This document shows, one piece after another, positions 1-11,800 of a DNA stretch of 64,000 nt (within the stretch, counting starts at the first letter, position 1; each line of letters starts with the position of its first letter). The notes under the pieces were generated by a model. That model saw only the letters and a program-made list of their open reading frames with translations, searched no databases and was not told the DNA's origin. The position numbers and the translations under genes are program-made. Origin of the DNA: Sceloporus undulatus (taxonomy: Eukaryota; Chordata; Lepidosauria; Squamata; Phrynosomatidae). The stretch covers positions 119,686,339 through 119,750,338 of the forward strand of contig NC_056527.1 in NCBI RefSeq assembly GCF_019175285.1, read 5' to 3'.

Positions 1-488
1 GCCTTAGGAAGGACTGGTGCAGGAGTCTCAGAGTACGTGCAGAGTGCAGCATCACATGCGCTTTGGATAGAAGGACCAGGCCTGACCAGTCAAGCCCTTG
101 AGGCCCCAGGGAGGAAGGCCATCGCCTCCCCAACCCCCAATTTCCCCTCCCCACTTCTCCCACCACTGCAGCAGTGCTGCCAGCTGAGCAGGAGGCAACC
201 AAACATTCCCAGAAAGTGCCAGGGTTGGTCTCTGTGTGGAAACTACAAGTACTTCCATGACCTGTCCTCATCTCTCCTTTGGCACCCAGGAGCATCATAA
301 ACGCAGGCAGGCGCAAGACCCCTGTGACTCTTTAGTCAAGATCCAAGCAGGAGAGCAGCAGCAAAGGTGCGCCTAGGCACCAAACTTGTCCACCACGTGC
401 CTCACCCTGCCACAGCCACATACACCAATGGAAGGGGGAGCAAGGGCCCACGTTCACGAACACATACACAGAGTGCAGGTGAGCTCAC
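1..488 (-). other. PELP1 intronic sequence downstream of exon 14
   Basis: No exon was recognised here. The donor of exon 14 (GTGAGC) reads leftward from 488. The sequence is moderately GC-rich and unique-looking, and the next PELP1 exon is expected to the left of the window. Confidence 0.6.
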
Positions 489-3400
489 CTTGTGCGTTTG
501 TTCCTTGATGAGGCTGCCTGTGAGGAGGAGGGTGCGGCTGAGACCTGGGGATGGTGGGAGATGGGGGGGAAGAAGAATTGAATCAGGGGGCAGGAAGCTG
601 GGCCCCTTCCCCTTCTCCCCACACCATGACTGGTGCCATGCTCCCTCTCAGAAGGGAGGAGAGTCTGGGACCCTGCAAGCTGACCTCATATCCATGGTCT
701 CTTGGCAGAGGCCAGAGTTCCCATGCCAGGAGTCCCCCAACCACCAATGAGAGCCAACCTCCTCCCTTCCCCCCCCCCCCCCAATCCACCTGCAGACCCT
801 AAGGCCCCAGCCTTACCTTGCAAAGCAGCCAGGCAGACACTGCTGTTGGCCCAGGGGTCATGCTTCTGGTACAGGGACCCCTCCAGCCCCCCCACCTCAG
901 ACAGCTTGGGCTTCTTGGCGCTGGGCTTCTCGTCAGAGCAGGGGGGGTGCCCCTCACGCATCTGCAGGGAGAAGAGGCAGGCAGAGGAGGCTGAAGGGGA
1001 GGGGCCCAAAAGGTGAGGGGGCAGAAGTGGGGAGGGAGAGGCCTCACCTTGAGCGTGTCCGTTGGGGGGCTGATGTCGCTGATCACGTGGCCCAGCAGGG
1101 CATCCTCACTTGGGGTCCCATGCCCCTGCAGAATGCCTGACGCCACCCCGGCTACCTGCACCCACAAGTCCAGGACCTGGTAGAGTCGTGTTCGGACAGC
1201 ACTGAAGTGGGGAGAGGATAAGGTCATCCTAGTGGCCACAGCATCCCCACAACCACCCAGGGCTACTTCACAACATCCCAAGGTGGCAGAGGGCCCTGCA
1301 TCACTGGCAGATAACAATCCCAGCAACCGGGAGGTCTGTAGGGACCCACCCAGGTCCTCCAGGCCCACTTGAAGATGTCCTCTCTGCCCCATCTGGAGAG
1401 GATTTCCCAGACAGGTCCTTTTTGGCAACTGGTCCCAAGGGAGACTCTGCTGCTCCCCCTCCGCTTTCCCACCACTGGCAAAATCCTTTCCTTTCCCTCA
1501 AGTAGGCATTTAGCCATGTTGGTATGGTGTCTGCTTTGATGTATTTTTATTCTGACATTTATTTTGTTCCGACTCTGGGAAAGAATTGCTGCCAGCCACA
1601 GAGTCTGATCTGGCGCACCACAGCTCCTTCTTATCAAGACAAGGCACCTGTATGGCCGCTCCTGTCCAGCGGGGAAGAGCTCCTGGCCAGCACCCCACAT
1701 GCTGAGAACCTGGGGGAAGAGGCGGCGGAGGGTCCCCCCGAAGCGCACCAGGCGAGGTCCACACCTGCAAAGAGGAAGGGGACAAAGGAAGGGCCGTTAC
1801 TGGAGAGGAGGGGTCACACTGTTCTCCAGGGGAAGGGAAGACCACCAACGCAACCCCCCCTCCAAAAAAAACCACACACTCACACCAAGATGAGGGCTGA
1901 GAGAAGGTCTAGGGTCTCCAGGTGGACAGAAGGCAAGATGAGCATCCGGAGGGGGCCATCCCCGAACCAGCTCTGGAAGACCCCAGGGGTGGGGGTGGGG
2001 GTGGGGGAAGAAGTGAGTCAGCCCCCAAGAGGGGTCCTCAAAAGACCCTCCCCCAGCAATCATTGCCCTGCCCTGAAGAAGCTCCCACTACGAAAAGGGG
2101 AGGGGAGAGAATCTCTACAGACCCCCACCCCATTTTCTACAGCTGGATTCTATGTACTCTCATCGTAGTGATAAATATGAATACAAACATTTCAAGCAGT
2201 TTTAATTAAACAGGGTTAATCATCCATCATTTCCATAAGACCAGCAGACCCATTTCACCTTAAATAAGGAACCAAGGAGGTCCTAGTTTAAATGATCACC
2301 TAAGATTAAGTATAAACTGGAAGGGCTGATAGTCCTGCTGTGGAACTCCTGCCCTTGAGAGACAGGCCAGGGTCTCCCTGCTGCATACTCTGCATTGAAG
2401 CAAAAACCCACCACTTTTATCACAAGGCTTCGCTTTTCTTTGACTTTTCAAACACTCACTTTTGGAAACATTGGAAGTAGCTGTCTGATTGTTTCTGGGT
2501 GGGCTTTTAAAAATGATGATTAACAATTTTCAATATGGTCAGAGGAAGGCAATGGAAAACCCTTCTGACAGGGTTGCTACAAGTTGGAAACAAATTGATG
2601 GTACCCACCCCCCCCCAAATGCGGATGCTGGCCTGCTGGGGGTTATACAAATTTAACCAGTAAATAAAGTCTAATTTGCAGCATAAACACTGAGGCAGGC
2701 ACCTAAGAAGAAGTAAATGGGGAACCCTACAAAGAAGTGTGCTGAAAGGCCAGCTGACTCAGGTAAAGGATTTCTTGCACCTGAATGGTTTAAAAAAAAA
2801 GGGGTGGTGGTCTGATGAACTCAGAGGAACCAGCACAGCCTCCAAGATCTTGGAGGGAGGAGGCCCTTCTTCTCTGGGCCACCAGCTTCCCAGGCCTCTT
2901 TGGCAGGAACATGGGAGTGGGCCTCCTTGCTGGCTGTGGAACTCTCTGCCTCATGAGACTAAAATAGCCTTTTCCTTCTTGCCTTCCATCGGCCCCAAAA
3001 GACTTTTCTTTCATTCTAGGAAAAGTTCCAGAATTGTGTTTATTTCTTTGCAAAATAGACTTCAAATGTGACATCGAAACTTCTTTTATTCCTATTTTTA
3101 ACTGCCCTTAATTTTTTCTAATTGGCATTTCAGACCACTCATGGCATTGATAGTTCAACGCAATGCTAATGCTACTCTTTTGCACATCTTCTCCTATGCT
3201 AAATCCATTTCAAATTTAGATCAGTACAATGTCGAGTCTCAGCTCTGAAAAAAAAAAAAGGCCTGATCTCAGTCACAAATCCTCTATAGCTGCCCAGGGC
3301 CACTCCTGTCCCAGAAAAGCCCCAAAGACCTTTCTTTCACTCCGTTCCACCTGCAAAATGGTGAAAGGAAGCCACCATTTGGAAAACAAATACAGAGGAA

Positions 3401-6400
3401 AGAAGGTATCGGGGGAGGCTTTGGCAGATGAGTGTTTTCTCCATGTTAAGGGATCACTGGTTGCACAATTTCCACTTCAACATCAAATTAAACCTAGCAG
3501 GGGGCACAAGTGGGGTCTGTGGGCCTGAGGGCATGGGCTCCAAATGCTGCTCCCAGCCTCGGCTGGCCACTCACAATGTTTTTGGTGGAAATCTCGAGGG
3601 CTCTGCAGACGAGGTCAAGGATGTCTTGAACGGGGACGGTGACTGGGGCGACAAACTCCTTGCTGAAACGGAAAAGAAAGTGGGGGTCCAGGGGTCCTGA
3701 GCCCCACAGAGGCAGGGAGGCAAGGGGCGGGGTGGTGGAGCAAGGGTTGTCGACCTGAGCATGTTGCAGAGGCATCTGAGCAGCCCTGAGAAGCGGAGGC
3801 GCAGCTGCAGGAGGAAGTTGGTCTCTCCGTCCTCAGTGGGGGGCAGCACCATCTCCACGCCGGGCCCCTCGTAATGCAGGGGGTCTGAGGAAAGAGGGGG
3901 TGGTGAGAGGCAGGGCAGCCCCATCAGCTGGGCCCTTCTTTCAGCCTCTCTTCTGCTGTAGAGTGGGCCCTCAGGGTCCACTGGGGTCTGGTTCCAGAAC
4001 CCCCATGGAGACCAAAATCTGTGGGTGCCCAAACCCCATTATGGCAAAATCAAGGTTTGCTTTTCAGAATGTATTTTTTTAAAATAGTTTTAAACTGCAG
4101 ATAGTCAAATCCATGGATAAAGAATTTGGGGATATAGTGCTGATCGTATTTCTTTTCATGAAGCCATGGGGCATAATAGTGCTAAAGTCCTGGGGAGGCC
4201 TGGAACAAGGCCCATTTCTGGAAGACAGCAGGAGCATTTGCCCAATAAATCTGCCCTTGCAGGATGCAGAAGGGCCCCCGCTGTCCCAGAGGAACAAAGC
4301 CAAGCCCCTTTCTGAGATGGGTATGTGGCACACCCAGCCTCCAGGAGATCCTTGGCTGAACACCCCCCCCCCCCCCCCCCCCCCCCCCCCTAGGGGACAA
4401 GAGGCTGACTTCTGACTTCCCACAGCCAAGGTCATAGGTGTGTGGCCCTCCAGGTGATTTGGGGACTTCAAATCCCACTAGTCCCAAAGGCCACCATACT
4501 GCCACTAGCACAGAATGCTGGGATTTGGATTCCAACCTCAACTTTTACCCATGAGCACAAACAGACCTGCCTCAATCAGAAGAAGAGTTTGAGACTGTTA
4601 CTACAAGTCCCAGGATCCCACAGGCTGGGAGGATTCCAAGTATTACAGTCCAAGAAAAAGTAACTTTCCCAAGGAAGACCAGAGATCTAAGGCAGTGCAA
4701 TGTGGTCTGCCCTCACAAGCTGGACTGAGTGCTCAAAGGCAAACTGCCTGTCGAAGGATGTGAAAGAGCCTCAGTATTGGCACCTTTCATGAAGTATGGA
4801 TGACCGCAAAACCTGCCAAGAGAATGCAGAGCAGCAGAGTGGGGTTCCTCATGCTCAAGGTCTTTGTTCTGGAAAATGGCTGCTTCCTATGAATGCTGGG
4901 ATTTGTAGTCTGGGGAAGCACTAAAGGACCTCTTTGGCTGGGAATTCTGTTCCCCTCCCTAATTGTGAAAACTCAGGACTCCACAGGATAGAGCTGCAAC
5001 AGTAGTGGTAAGTGAGGCAAGAACCCTCTCCTTGTGAGGTGTAGAAGGGCCCCAGGTATCATGTTGTACAAACATGTTCTCCCAGACGCTGTCCAGAAGC
5101 GCAAAGAGTGCTCAATAATTGCACAGCAACCCTCGCACTTTCACACAGGGGGAAGAACATGTGGCAGAAATTTGCTCTTGCAGGAAAACATCAAATAGGT
5201 GGAAATTCGCACTCTTGAGAACAAGCATGAGAGGAAGGGATTTTGGAACAGAACATGTCCCATCCAAGAAGCACCTGGGGGTGGTGGGAGCAGAAGCCCC
5301 TTCCCACTGCAAATGGCTCAAACATGCACTGAGAGCTCTGGCCATGCTGTTGCACAGATACAGTTCCCTCAGCCCCCCATTGCCCCCAGAAACCTACCTG
5401 TCTCTGCTCCCTCATAGAGGGTCCCCAGAAGGCTGTGGAGCGTGGCCAGGAGGCAGTGGACCTGCTGTTCCCAGCATTCTGTGTACTTGAGGCCCTGCGT
5501 GAAACCGGAGCCCAGAGAGGGGAGGAGGGCATAGCATTCGCAGGCCAGCTGGGGGCAGGAGAGCAAAAAGGGGGTCAGGCCCACCCAAGCCTCCACCAAC
5601 AGAGCCACCTCCTTAATTGCTCTTCAGGGGGAGAGCTCAGCTGACTAAGGAAAGAAGGAGAGGTGCCTGCTGGTTCCTTGCAAATCTGCAAGCTGCTGGG
5701 GGAGAGGATCACAAGGCCCTTCAGGTGTTGCTGCAGAAATCTATAGACTATTGTGCTGCAACCCCCAGGATTCCTTTGGCCCTTGGCTATGCTGTATATG
5801 GGGACGATGGGAGTTGTAGGCCAAGAACATCTTGAAGAGCAGAACTATTCTGACAAGGCATCTAGTCTGGGAACCATTTACTTAATCAAGGGGAAGCGCC
5901 ATCAGCATGAACCAAAAGCAAAAGAACACAGTTAATTTTTATAAGCATTGCAGCTGTAAAGTTTGCACACTCTGAACACGCTGTCACCCTCCCTTGCCTA
6001 CACCAAGACGAGCGCACACATTTCCAGAGCAAACGATAGAATCCTAGAGTTGGGCCCTGATCCAGTCCAACCCCATTCTGCCATGCAGGAAATCTAAATC
6101 AAAGCATCCCCAGCAGATGGCCATCCAGCCTCTGCTTAGAGACCTCTAAGGAAGGAGACCCCACTACACTCCGAGGAAGGAGTGGGTTCCACAGTCAAAC
6201 GGCCCTTACTCTCAGGAGGTTCTTCCTAATGTTGAGGTAGAATCTCTTTTCCCAGAGCTTGCACCCATTGCTCCTTGTCCTGTTCTCTGGAGCAGCAGAA
6301 AACAAGCTTGCCCCTCCTCAATATGACATCTCTTCAAGTATTTAAACAGGGCTCTCTTTTATCACCTATTAACTTTCTCTTCTCCAGGCTAAACATCCCC

Positions 6401-8398
6401 AGTTCCCTGAGTCGTTCCTCATAGGGCTCTTGTTCAGCCAGGTGTCCCCCATAATCCTATATCTGTGCATACATTTCTCTGTGTTGAATTTCATTTTGCT
6501 AGTTTTGGCCCAGATTTCTAGTCTGTTCAGGTCATTTCGAATGTTGGTCCTGTCCTCTGGAGTCTTAGCTATTCCTCCTAATTTGGTGTCATCTGTAAAT
6601 TTGATAAGTCTCCCCCCAATTCTGTCCTCCAAGTCATTGATAAAGATGCTGAATAGCCCTGGGCCCAGGACAGGGCCCCACTGGACACTCCACTGGTCAC
6701 TTCTCTCCAGGATGAAAAGGAGCCATGGCTGACCATCCTTTGGCTTCGGCTGGTCAACCAATTGAAAATCCATGTAACAGTTACGCTGTCAGGGGGCAAG
6801 GAGCTCACCTGTTGCAAGCGAGGCATTTCGGCGTCTACAGAGGAAAGGAAGTAGGCTGCCAATTTACCCTACAAGGGTGGGAAAAGGAAGGAGACAGGAA
6901 GGTCAGCAAGATCCTGATGGCCAGAGGTACATTCCCACATGAACACACACAGACACTTACGCGCAAGGAGCCACAGGCGCGGGGATAAAACATCATACAG
7001 GCTTTGCTTCCTTCCAGGGCAGAGAGCTGGCACTGAGCAGAGACCGGTGGGTTGGGGGTCAGGAGGGAGAAAGAAAAGACCAGAGAAGATTTGGATGAGC
7101 AGGTCATCCTGCTGGCTTTGGGGCTGCCACTGGTGCCCACTGAAGGGGAAAAGCCTCACCTCCGACTTGAGGGCCAGCAGAGAGGTGAGGAGGCCTGGTA
7201 TGTGGTTGGTGCTGATCTCTCGCGCCACGTCTGGCAGCTGGCAGGAGTACTCCAGGAGGTCCCTCAGGACAAGGACGGCCAACTCCATGGTGGGGGGTGG
7301 GTCCTGAGACTTTGGGGGGGGGGAGAAAAGGGAGTGTGAGCGGGGAGCAGAGGCTGCAGGCATTGCCAACATGGCAGAAGGGGGTTGGACTGGATGGCCC
7401 TTGGGGTCTCTCCCAACTCTACCAGCCTATAATGCTATGCCCCCCCGCCGCCCCCAAGGACTGTTGTTGCGAGAAGCCAGCCCCCCAAATCCGACCGGAG
7501 GAAGGGGGCTGCTGGGGGAGAGGGTGAGGGGCTGCCTCCTAGCCTTGCCATGCGTGAGGAGGCTGCTGCATTTGCCTTCCCTGCCTTGGCAGACCTTTCC
7601 GCCCTTCTTCCCTCGGATGCCCAAAGCGACCTCCCAAACCCTCCGTCAAGCCCTGGGTGCCTGCAACGCCCCAGCCCCAGGCTTTGGGCTGGCTCTGGCC
7701 TTCCTTAGGCAGGGACCCTGGCTCAGGGCTGGCTCTGCCTGGGCCTCCCTCTCAACCGGGGCAGGCCCTGCTCCTCTTCCGCCTGGCGCCTTCCAGGCCT
7801 TGTCTCCCCGCTCGGACCTGCAGGAGGTGCTGGAGGCTGCGGAGCCACGGCAGGCAGTTCTGGGCGAAGGTCTCGGTGCTGCTCTCCGTCACCAGGAGCG
7901 ACAGGAGGCACAGGCCCTCGAAGCTGAGGAGGAGAGAAGGAAGGCGGTCAAGGGCCCCGAGGCGGAGGAGGAGAAGCCCTTCCGCCGCTCTGCTGCTCAC
8001 CGGGTTTTGATGGATCCCAGGCGGGCGCTGCTCAGGCCGACCAAGCCCCCGAGCGGAAGCGACGACGCCTGAAAGAGACCGGGGTCAGCGAGGGAGGGCG
8101 GCGCTCTGCACATGCCCCGGAGCGCCCTCTCCTCCTTCCCGCCCCGCACCTGCGCGTTCCCGGCTCCTCCGCCGATGGCCTCCCGGGCGCAGCGGACCAG
8201 TCCGGCCAGGCCCTTCGGGGGCTCCGCGGGGCTCCCTCCGCATCGGCCCCGGACCAGCCCGGCCAGGGTCTCCAGCGCCAGCCGCTCCCCGAGGCCGGAG
8301 CCGGGGCACCGAGGAGGAGGAGGAGGGGAGGGCGGCGGCGGCGGCGGAGAAGAGCGCGACGACGAAGAAGGGGACGCCGCAGCCACCGCCGCCGCCAT
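489..8398 (-). CDS. PELP1: PELP1, 5' half (14 coding exons; continues beyond the left edge)
   Basis: Proline-, glutamate- and leucine-rich protein 1 is a nuclear scaffold of the rixosome/Rix1 (60S ribosome maturation) complex and a steroid-receptor coregulator. Coding exons on the minus strand, 5' to 3': 8398-8150, 8068-8001, 7923-7818, 7303-7160, 7032-6961, 6868-6809, 5548-5398, 3884-3755, 3662-3575, 1972-1884, 1764-1648, 1201-1048, 961-817, 544-489. They sum to 1629 nt (543 codons) with consistent phases. Conserved stretches include SSIKTR-like GSIKTRFEGLCLLSLL, DPPPTMELAVLVLRDLL, ALEGSKACMMFYPRACGSL, YEGAET and VPVQDILDLVCRALE. LXXLL-type boxes are LLSLL, LRDLL, LTSLL and LHSLL. The start is the ATG opening MAAAV, as in the mammalian protein. 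The donor after exon 8 (GTCGAC) is weak. Exons after HDL-type sequence are not in bases 1-488 and must lie further left. The acidic 3' end is misplaced at 21251-22891. Confidence 0.93.
6025..6792 (-). mobile_element. CR1 LINE, 5'-truncated copy in PELP1 intron 6
   Basis: On the minus strand the reading is CR1 reverse transcriptase: NWLTSRSQRMVS, then GPVLGPGLFSIFINDLED, FTDDTKLGG and MKFNTEKC, followed by the 3' end with PTL-type tail sequence and the terminal GAATCCTAGAGTTGG motif near 6035. The frame is broken by small indels. It matches the larger CR1 at 31195-33645. Its 5' truncation point is about 17 bp from the splice donor of PELP1 exon 6. Confidence 0.88.
7362..7440 (+). mobile_element. 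CR1 3'-terminal fragment in PELP1 intron 3
   Basis: It contains GGTTGGACTGGATGGCCCTT, GGTCTCTCCCAACTCTACC and a degenerate terminal ATAATGCTAT. This is the CR1 3' end in plus orientation, a short remnant. Confidence 0.6.
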
Positions 8399-8823
8399 CG
8401 TCGCAGGAAGAGGCCGCTGAGGGGAGCGCGCATGCGCAGAATGCGGGGAGTAGACGAGGCGCGCGGAGAGAGCGGCCCCTGTACAGGGCACGACGGGAAG
8501 GTGGAGGGATAGGGGAGGGCGGAGAGCCCCTGAACCAACGCAGAGCGCCCCACTCAGGGCCGCCCTTCACTCCCTTCCTCCCTTTTGCGCAGGCGCGGCC
8601 CCCTAGGGGGCTGGGTCATGGCAGACACGCCCTACGTAAGCCCCGCCCTCCCTCCGGCGCGCCACGCCATTGGCTGCGCAGGGCCCCACGTGACCGTGGC
8701 CCGGATGCGAGCCATGGCTTCACTCGGGTCCGCTCCGCAGCGATCGCCGCGTCGCCAGGAGTTCCGCCGGTGAACAGGAAGAGAAAGAGGAAGCGAAGGG
8801 AGGAAAGAAGGAAGGCCGGCAGG
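8399..8823. promoter_or_regulatory. Bidirectional CpG-island promoter between PELP1 and ARRB2
   Basis: Only 425 bp separate the two start codons, which point away from each other. The stretch is CpG-dense and has no TATA-like element. It contains an inverted CCAAT box (ATTGG, 8669-8673) inside CCATTGGC and an E-box CACGTGAC at 8687-8694. Two further CACGTG E-box cores lie just past the ARRB2 start (8885-8905). Head-to-head PELP1/ARRB2 is also the human 17p13 arrangement. That the promoter drives both genes is inference. Confidence 0.75.
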
Positions 8824-11800
8824 ATGGGGGAGAAGGCCGGGACCAGGTAGACTCTCTCTTGCGGGGGCCCTCGAGGCAGTTGGACACGTGTTCACTCACG
8901 TGAGAACGCGCCTTCCCTCCCCAGTTTTTATCCCTTAAGGGGGCCCTTTCGACGGCGAAACAGGAAGTCCTGAGCGCTGCTGCTGCTGCTGCGGCTTTTC
9001 CTTCTTCCCGTCAGCAGCCCCCCTCCCTCCCGGCCCAGGGAGCCCCCGCGCCCCACTTCCCCTCGGGGCCCCGGGCCTTCTCTTAGCCCTTTCGCCAGAT
9101 TTCCAGCCCGATCTGTTGGTCTCCTCGCGGGGGGACCCCAAAGTGGGTCTGCGTCCTGAGGGAGGGGTCATGGTTTCGGGTGCGATGGGCGGGAGAGCGA
9201 CCGAGAGCCCCCCAACCCTGGCCCCCAAAACCAGATGTCATTGGGCCAATCGGGGGGGCTGTCCCCAGAGCCTGGCTTCTGGAGGGGGCTTATATTTTGG
9301 GGAGGGGTGGAGTGCCCCTCTCTCTCTCTTGCCCCCCAGCAGTGCCTGCCTGCCTCACCCTCTGCCCCCTTTTCTCTCTCCCCCCAAAACAGGGTCTTCA
9401 AGAAATCCAGCCCCAACTGCAAAGTAAGTCCTAGAATCGTAGAGTTGGAAGAGAGAGCAAGAAGGGCCCTGATCCAGTCCAATCCCTTCTTCTGCCATGC
9501 AGGAAATCACAATCAAAGCCTCCCCATTGACAGATGGCCATCCAGCCTCTGTTTGAAGACCTCTAAGGAAGGAGAGTTCCTCCCTTTCTTTCCTGCTGCC
9601 CCCTGCCCCCCTCGGAGCTCTGCGCCAAGAGGAAGAGCGCAAGGGGTGTGCTTCTGCGGTTTCCTGCCCCTCTTCCTCCCGCGCCCGGCTGGCTTCCTTC
9701 CTCCTCCGCAAGCGCTCCCACTCAGCGGGGGGGGGGGGGGGGGGGGGGGCTGGGGGCTGCTGCTGCACTCAGTGGCTTTCCCCGCTGCTTTTTCTTAGGC
9801 CCCCTGCCCTCCCCAGGAGCCCTCAGTTTGCACACCGTCATCCATTGCAGACCCTCTTCCCAGTTCAGAACAAGTGGCCTCAGTGTGCAAAGCTGAGTGC
9901 TCTTGTCTTTCACAAGTCCTTGGTGGGGAGGGGCCGGGTGCCTGCCCCGTGGCACCGAGTCTCTGGTACTCTGCATCAGCCTGAAAACAGCTGTCAGTGC
10001 AAGGGAAGCCTTCCTCCTTGTGCAAAGGCAGAGTGGGGCACTTGCACAAACGCACACAGAGCCCTCCCCAGGGAAGACTGATTCTTCCTTGGGAACCAGA
10101 GGTGCAGTTGTTGACTTGTGCAGCTGCTGCCTCCCACTGTCTCCCTGGTGACGCCCCTCCCTCTGCAGGGCTAGCAGGCTGCCTTTCTCCCTGGGGTTTG
10201 GGTTGGGAGGGCATGGGAGGGAAGGGGCTGTGTGCCAGTGGAGGTGGCAGCCACACTGTTGGCCAGCTTGCATGGCCTGGGGAGGGGGCAGTACTCAGGA
10301 TGGAGCCCCTGGAGCTGGACCAGATCCAGTGTGAAGTGTCCCAAGGGAGGATGCATGCTTATCGGAAGGGTGAGCCCCCTCGCCCTGCTGTCTGTCTCCC
10401 TCTGTCTCACCTGCTTCCTCCCCTCCTCCAGCTCACAGTCTACCTGGGCAAGCGGGATTTCGTGGACCACCTGGACAGAGTGGACCCTGTAGGTGAGTTG
10501 AGCTGTGGGGGCGAGGGAAGGGGGGCCCAGGCCATGAGGGGCTGTGCCAGGCCGCCCCCTCTGGCTCTGTGGCTAGAGCAAGGATGAGGATCTTGCTCAC
10601 ATGCCTGCTTTTGCTGGGCTGCAGCTTCCATCATTCCTCAGCCTTGGCTGCTCATTGGCTGGTTGGGGGATGGCTGAATGGGGTTTGTACAGGGTCTCTG
10701 TTCCCTGCTATGGAGGAGGCTCCTGCCTCTTCCCTTCTCAGCCTTTTAAGGATGGAGGAGACAAGGGGAGGGGCAGCAGGTGGGGCCTCTTTTACTGCCC
10801 CCCTGACCGAGGGGAGTGAGGGTTGTCTGGGGTGGGCCTCTGCTCTGAGGCCTCCAGAGACAGACAGAAAGCCACCAGGATACCTGGGGAGGGGCTGCAG
10901 TGGATCTTCCCAGCTCTGTATTGGGGATTTTTAGCCAGGTTTCTTTTGACGTTATTTTTGCCTATATATTTTGAAAGCAATAGGAAGAAGCTTGTGGATC
11001 ACACAGAGTTCTTCTAGCAATATTGTGGGACAGGGAAGAAATGTATTAACTTGTGGGGGGGGGGATGAGGAAAAGAGGGCCTAGGGATGACCAGGTTCTG
11101 GCTGATTGGGGACAGAGGAGGCCACTCACTTATTTTTGCTCACCCGTTAGATGGTGTCGTCCTTGTGGATCCGAGTACCTCAAGGATCGAAGGGTAAGTC
11201 CTGGCAAGGGACCAGGGCCAAGGGAGGGAGCGATTCAGGGCTCCGCTGAGTGGGGTGGGTTGCAGATTTGGCAGTGGAACCCTCACTCTCAGAGGGATGA
11301 AGATGAAAGGGGGCGGTCTGTGCTGGGGTTTGGGATGCAGAGAAGCTCTTTAGCACCTATCCTTGATTCTCCCTCTCCTCAGTCTCCTTGAAATTCGGGG
11401 CAGACTGGGAGCACTTTGTAGAGAAAAGGCTAGAATGTGAATGCGCAGCCAGGAAGAATGGGCATATTGTTGCCCTTCTGGCAGAAAAACCAGCCTCGAT
11501 TGCTGGTGACCCTTTAAAATTTGGTGGTTGTTTAACGTTCTCGATGGAGATGGAACATGATTAATTTGAGGCAAAAATACAGGTAGGAAGAAAGCAGACT
11601 GGAGGCTTGAACGTGTTCCAAAAGGAGGAGGAAGCATCCGCCACAAATAGCACCCCTTGCGCACACTGATGAGGAAGTGAATCCACACTGGGCTCAGTTG
11701 GGCTTACCTCTGAGTAAGGCTGCATACGGTGGGATCGTGGGGGGGGTCTGATACTGAAGGAATGCTAAAGTGATCTGTGAATTATTTTTGCACTGGAAAA

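Noticed and set aside
4440-4660. Possible small gene
   Set aside because: The stretch is dominated by CCCAG/ACTACAAGTCCCAGGATCCC motifs of the MITE type and lies in a PELP1 intron.
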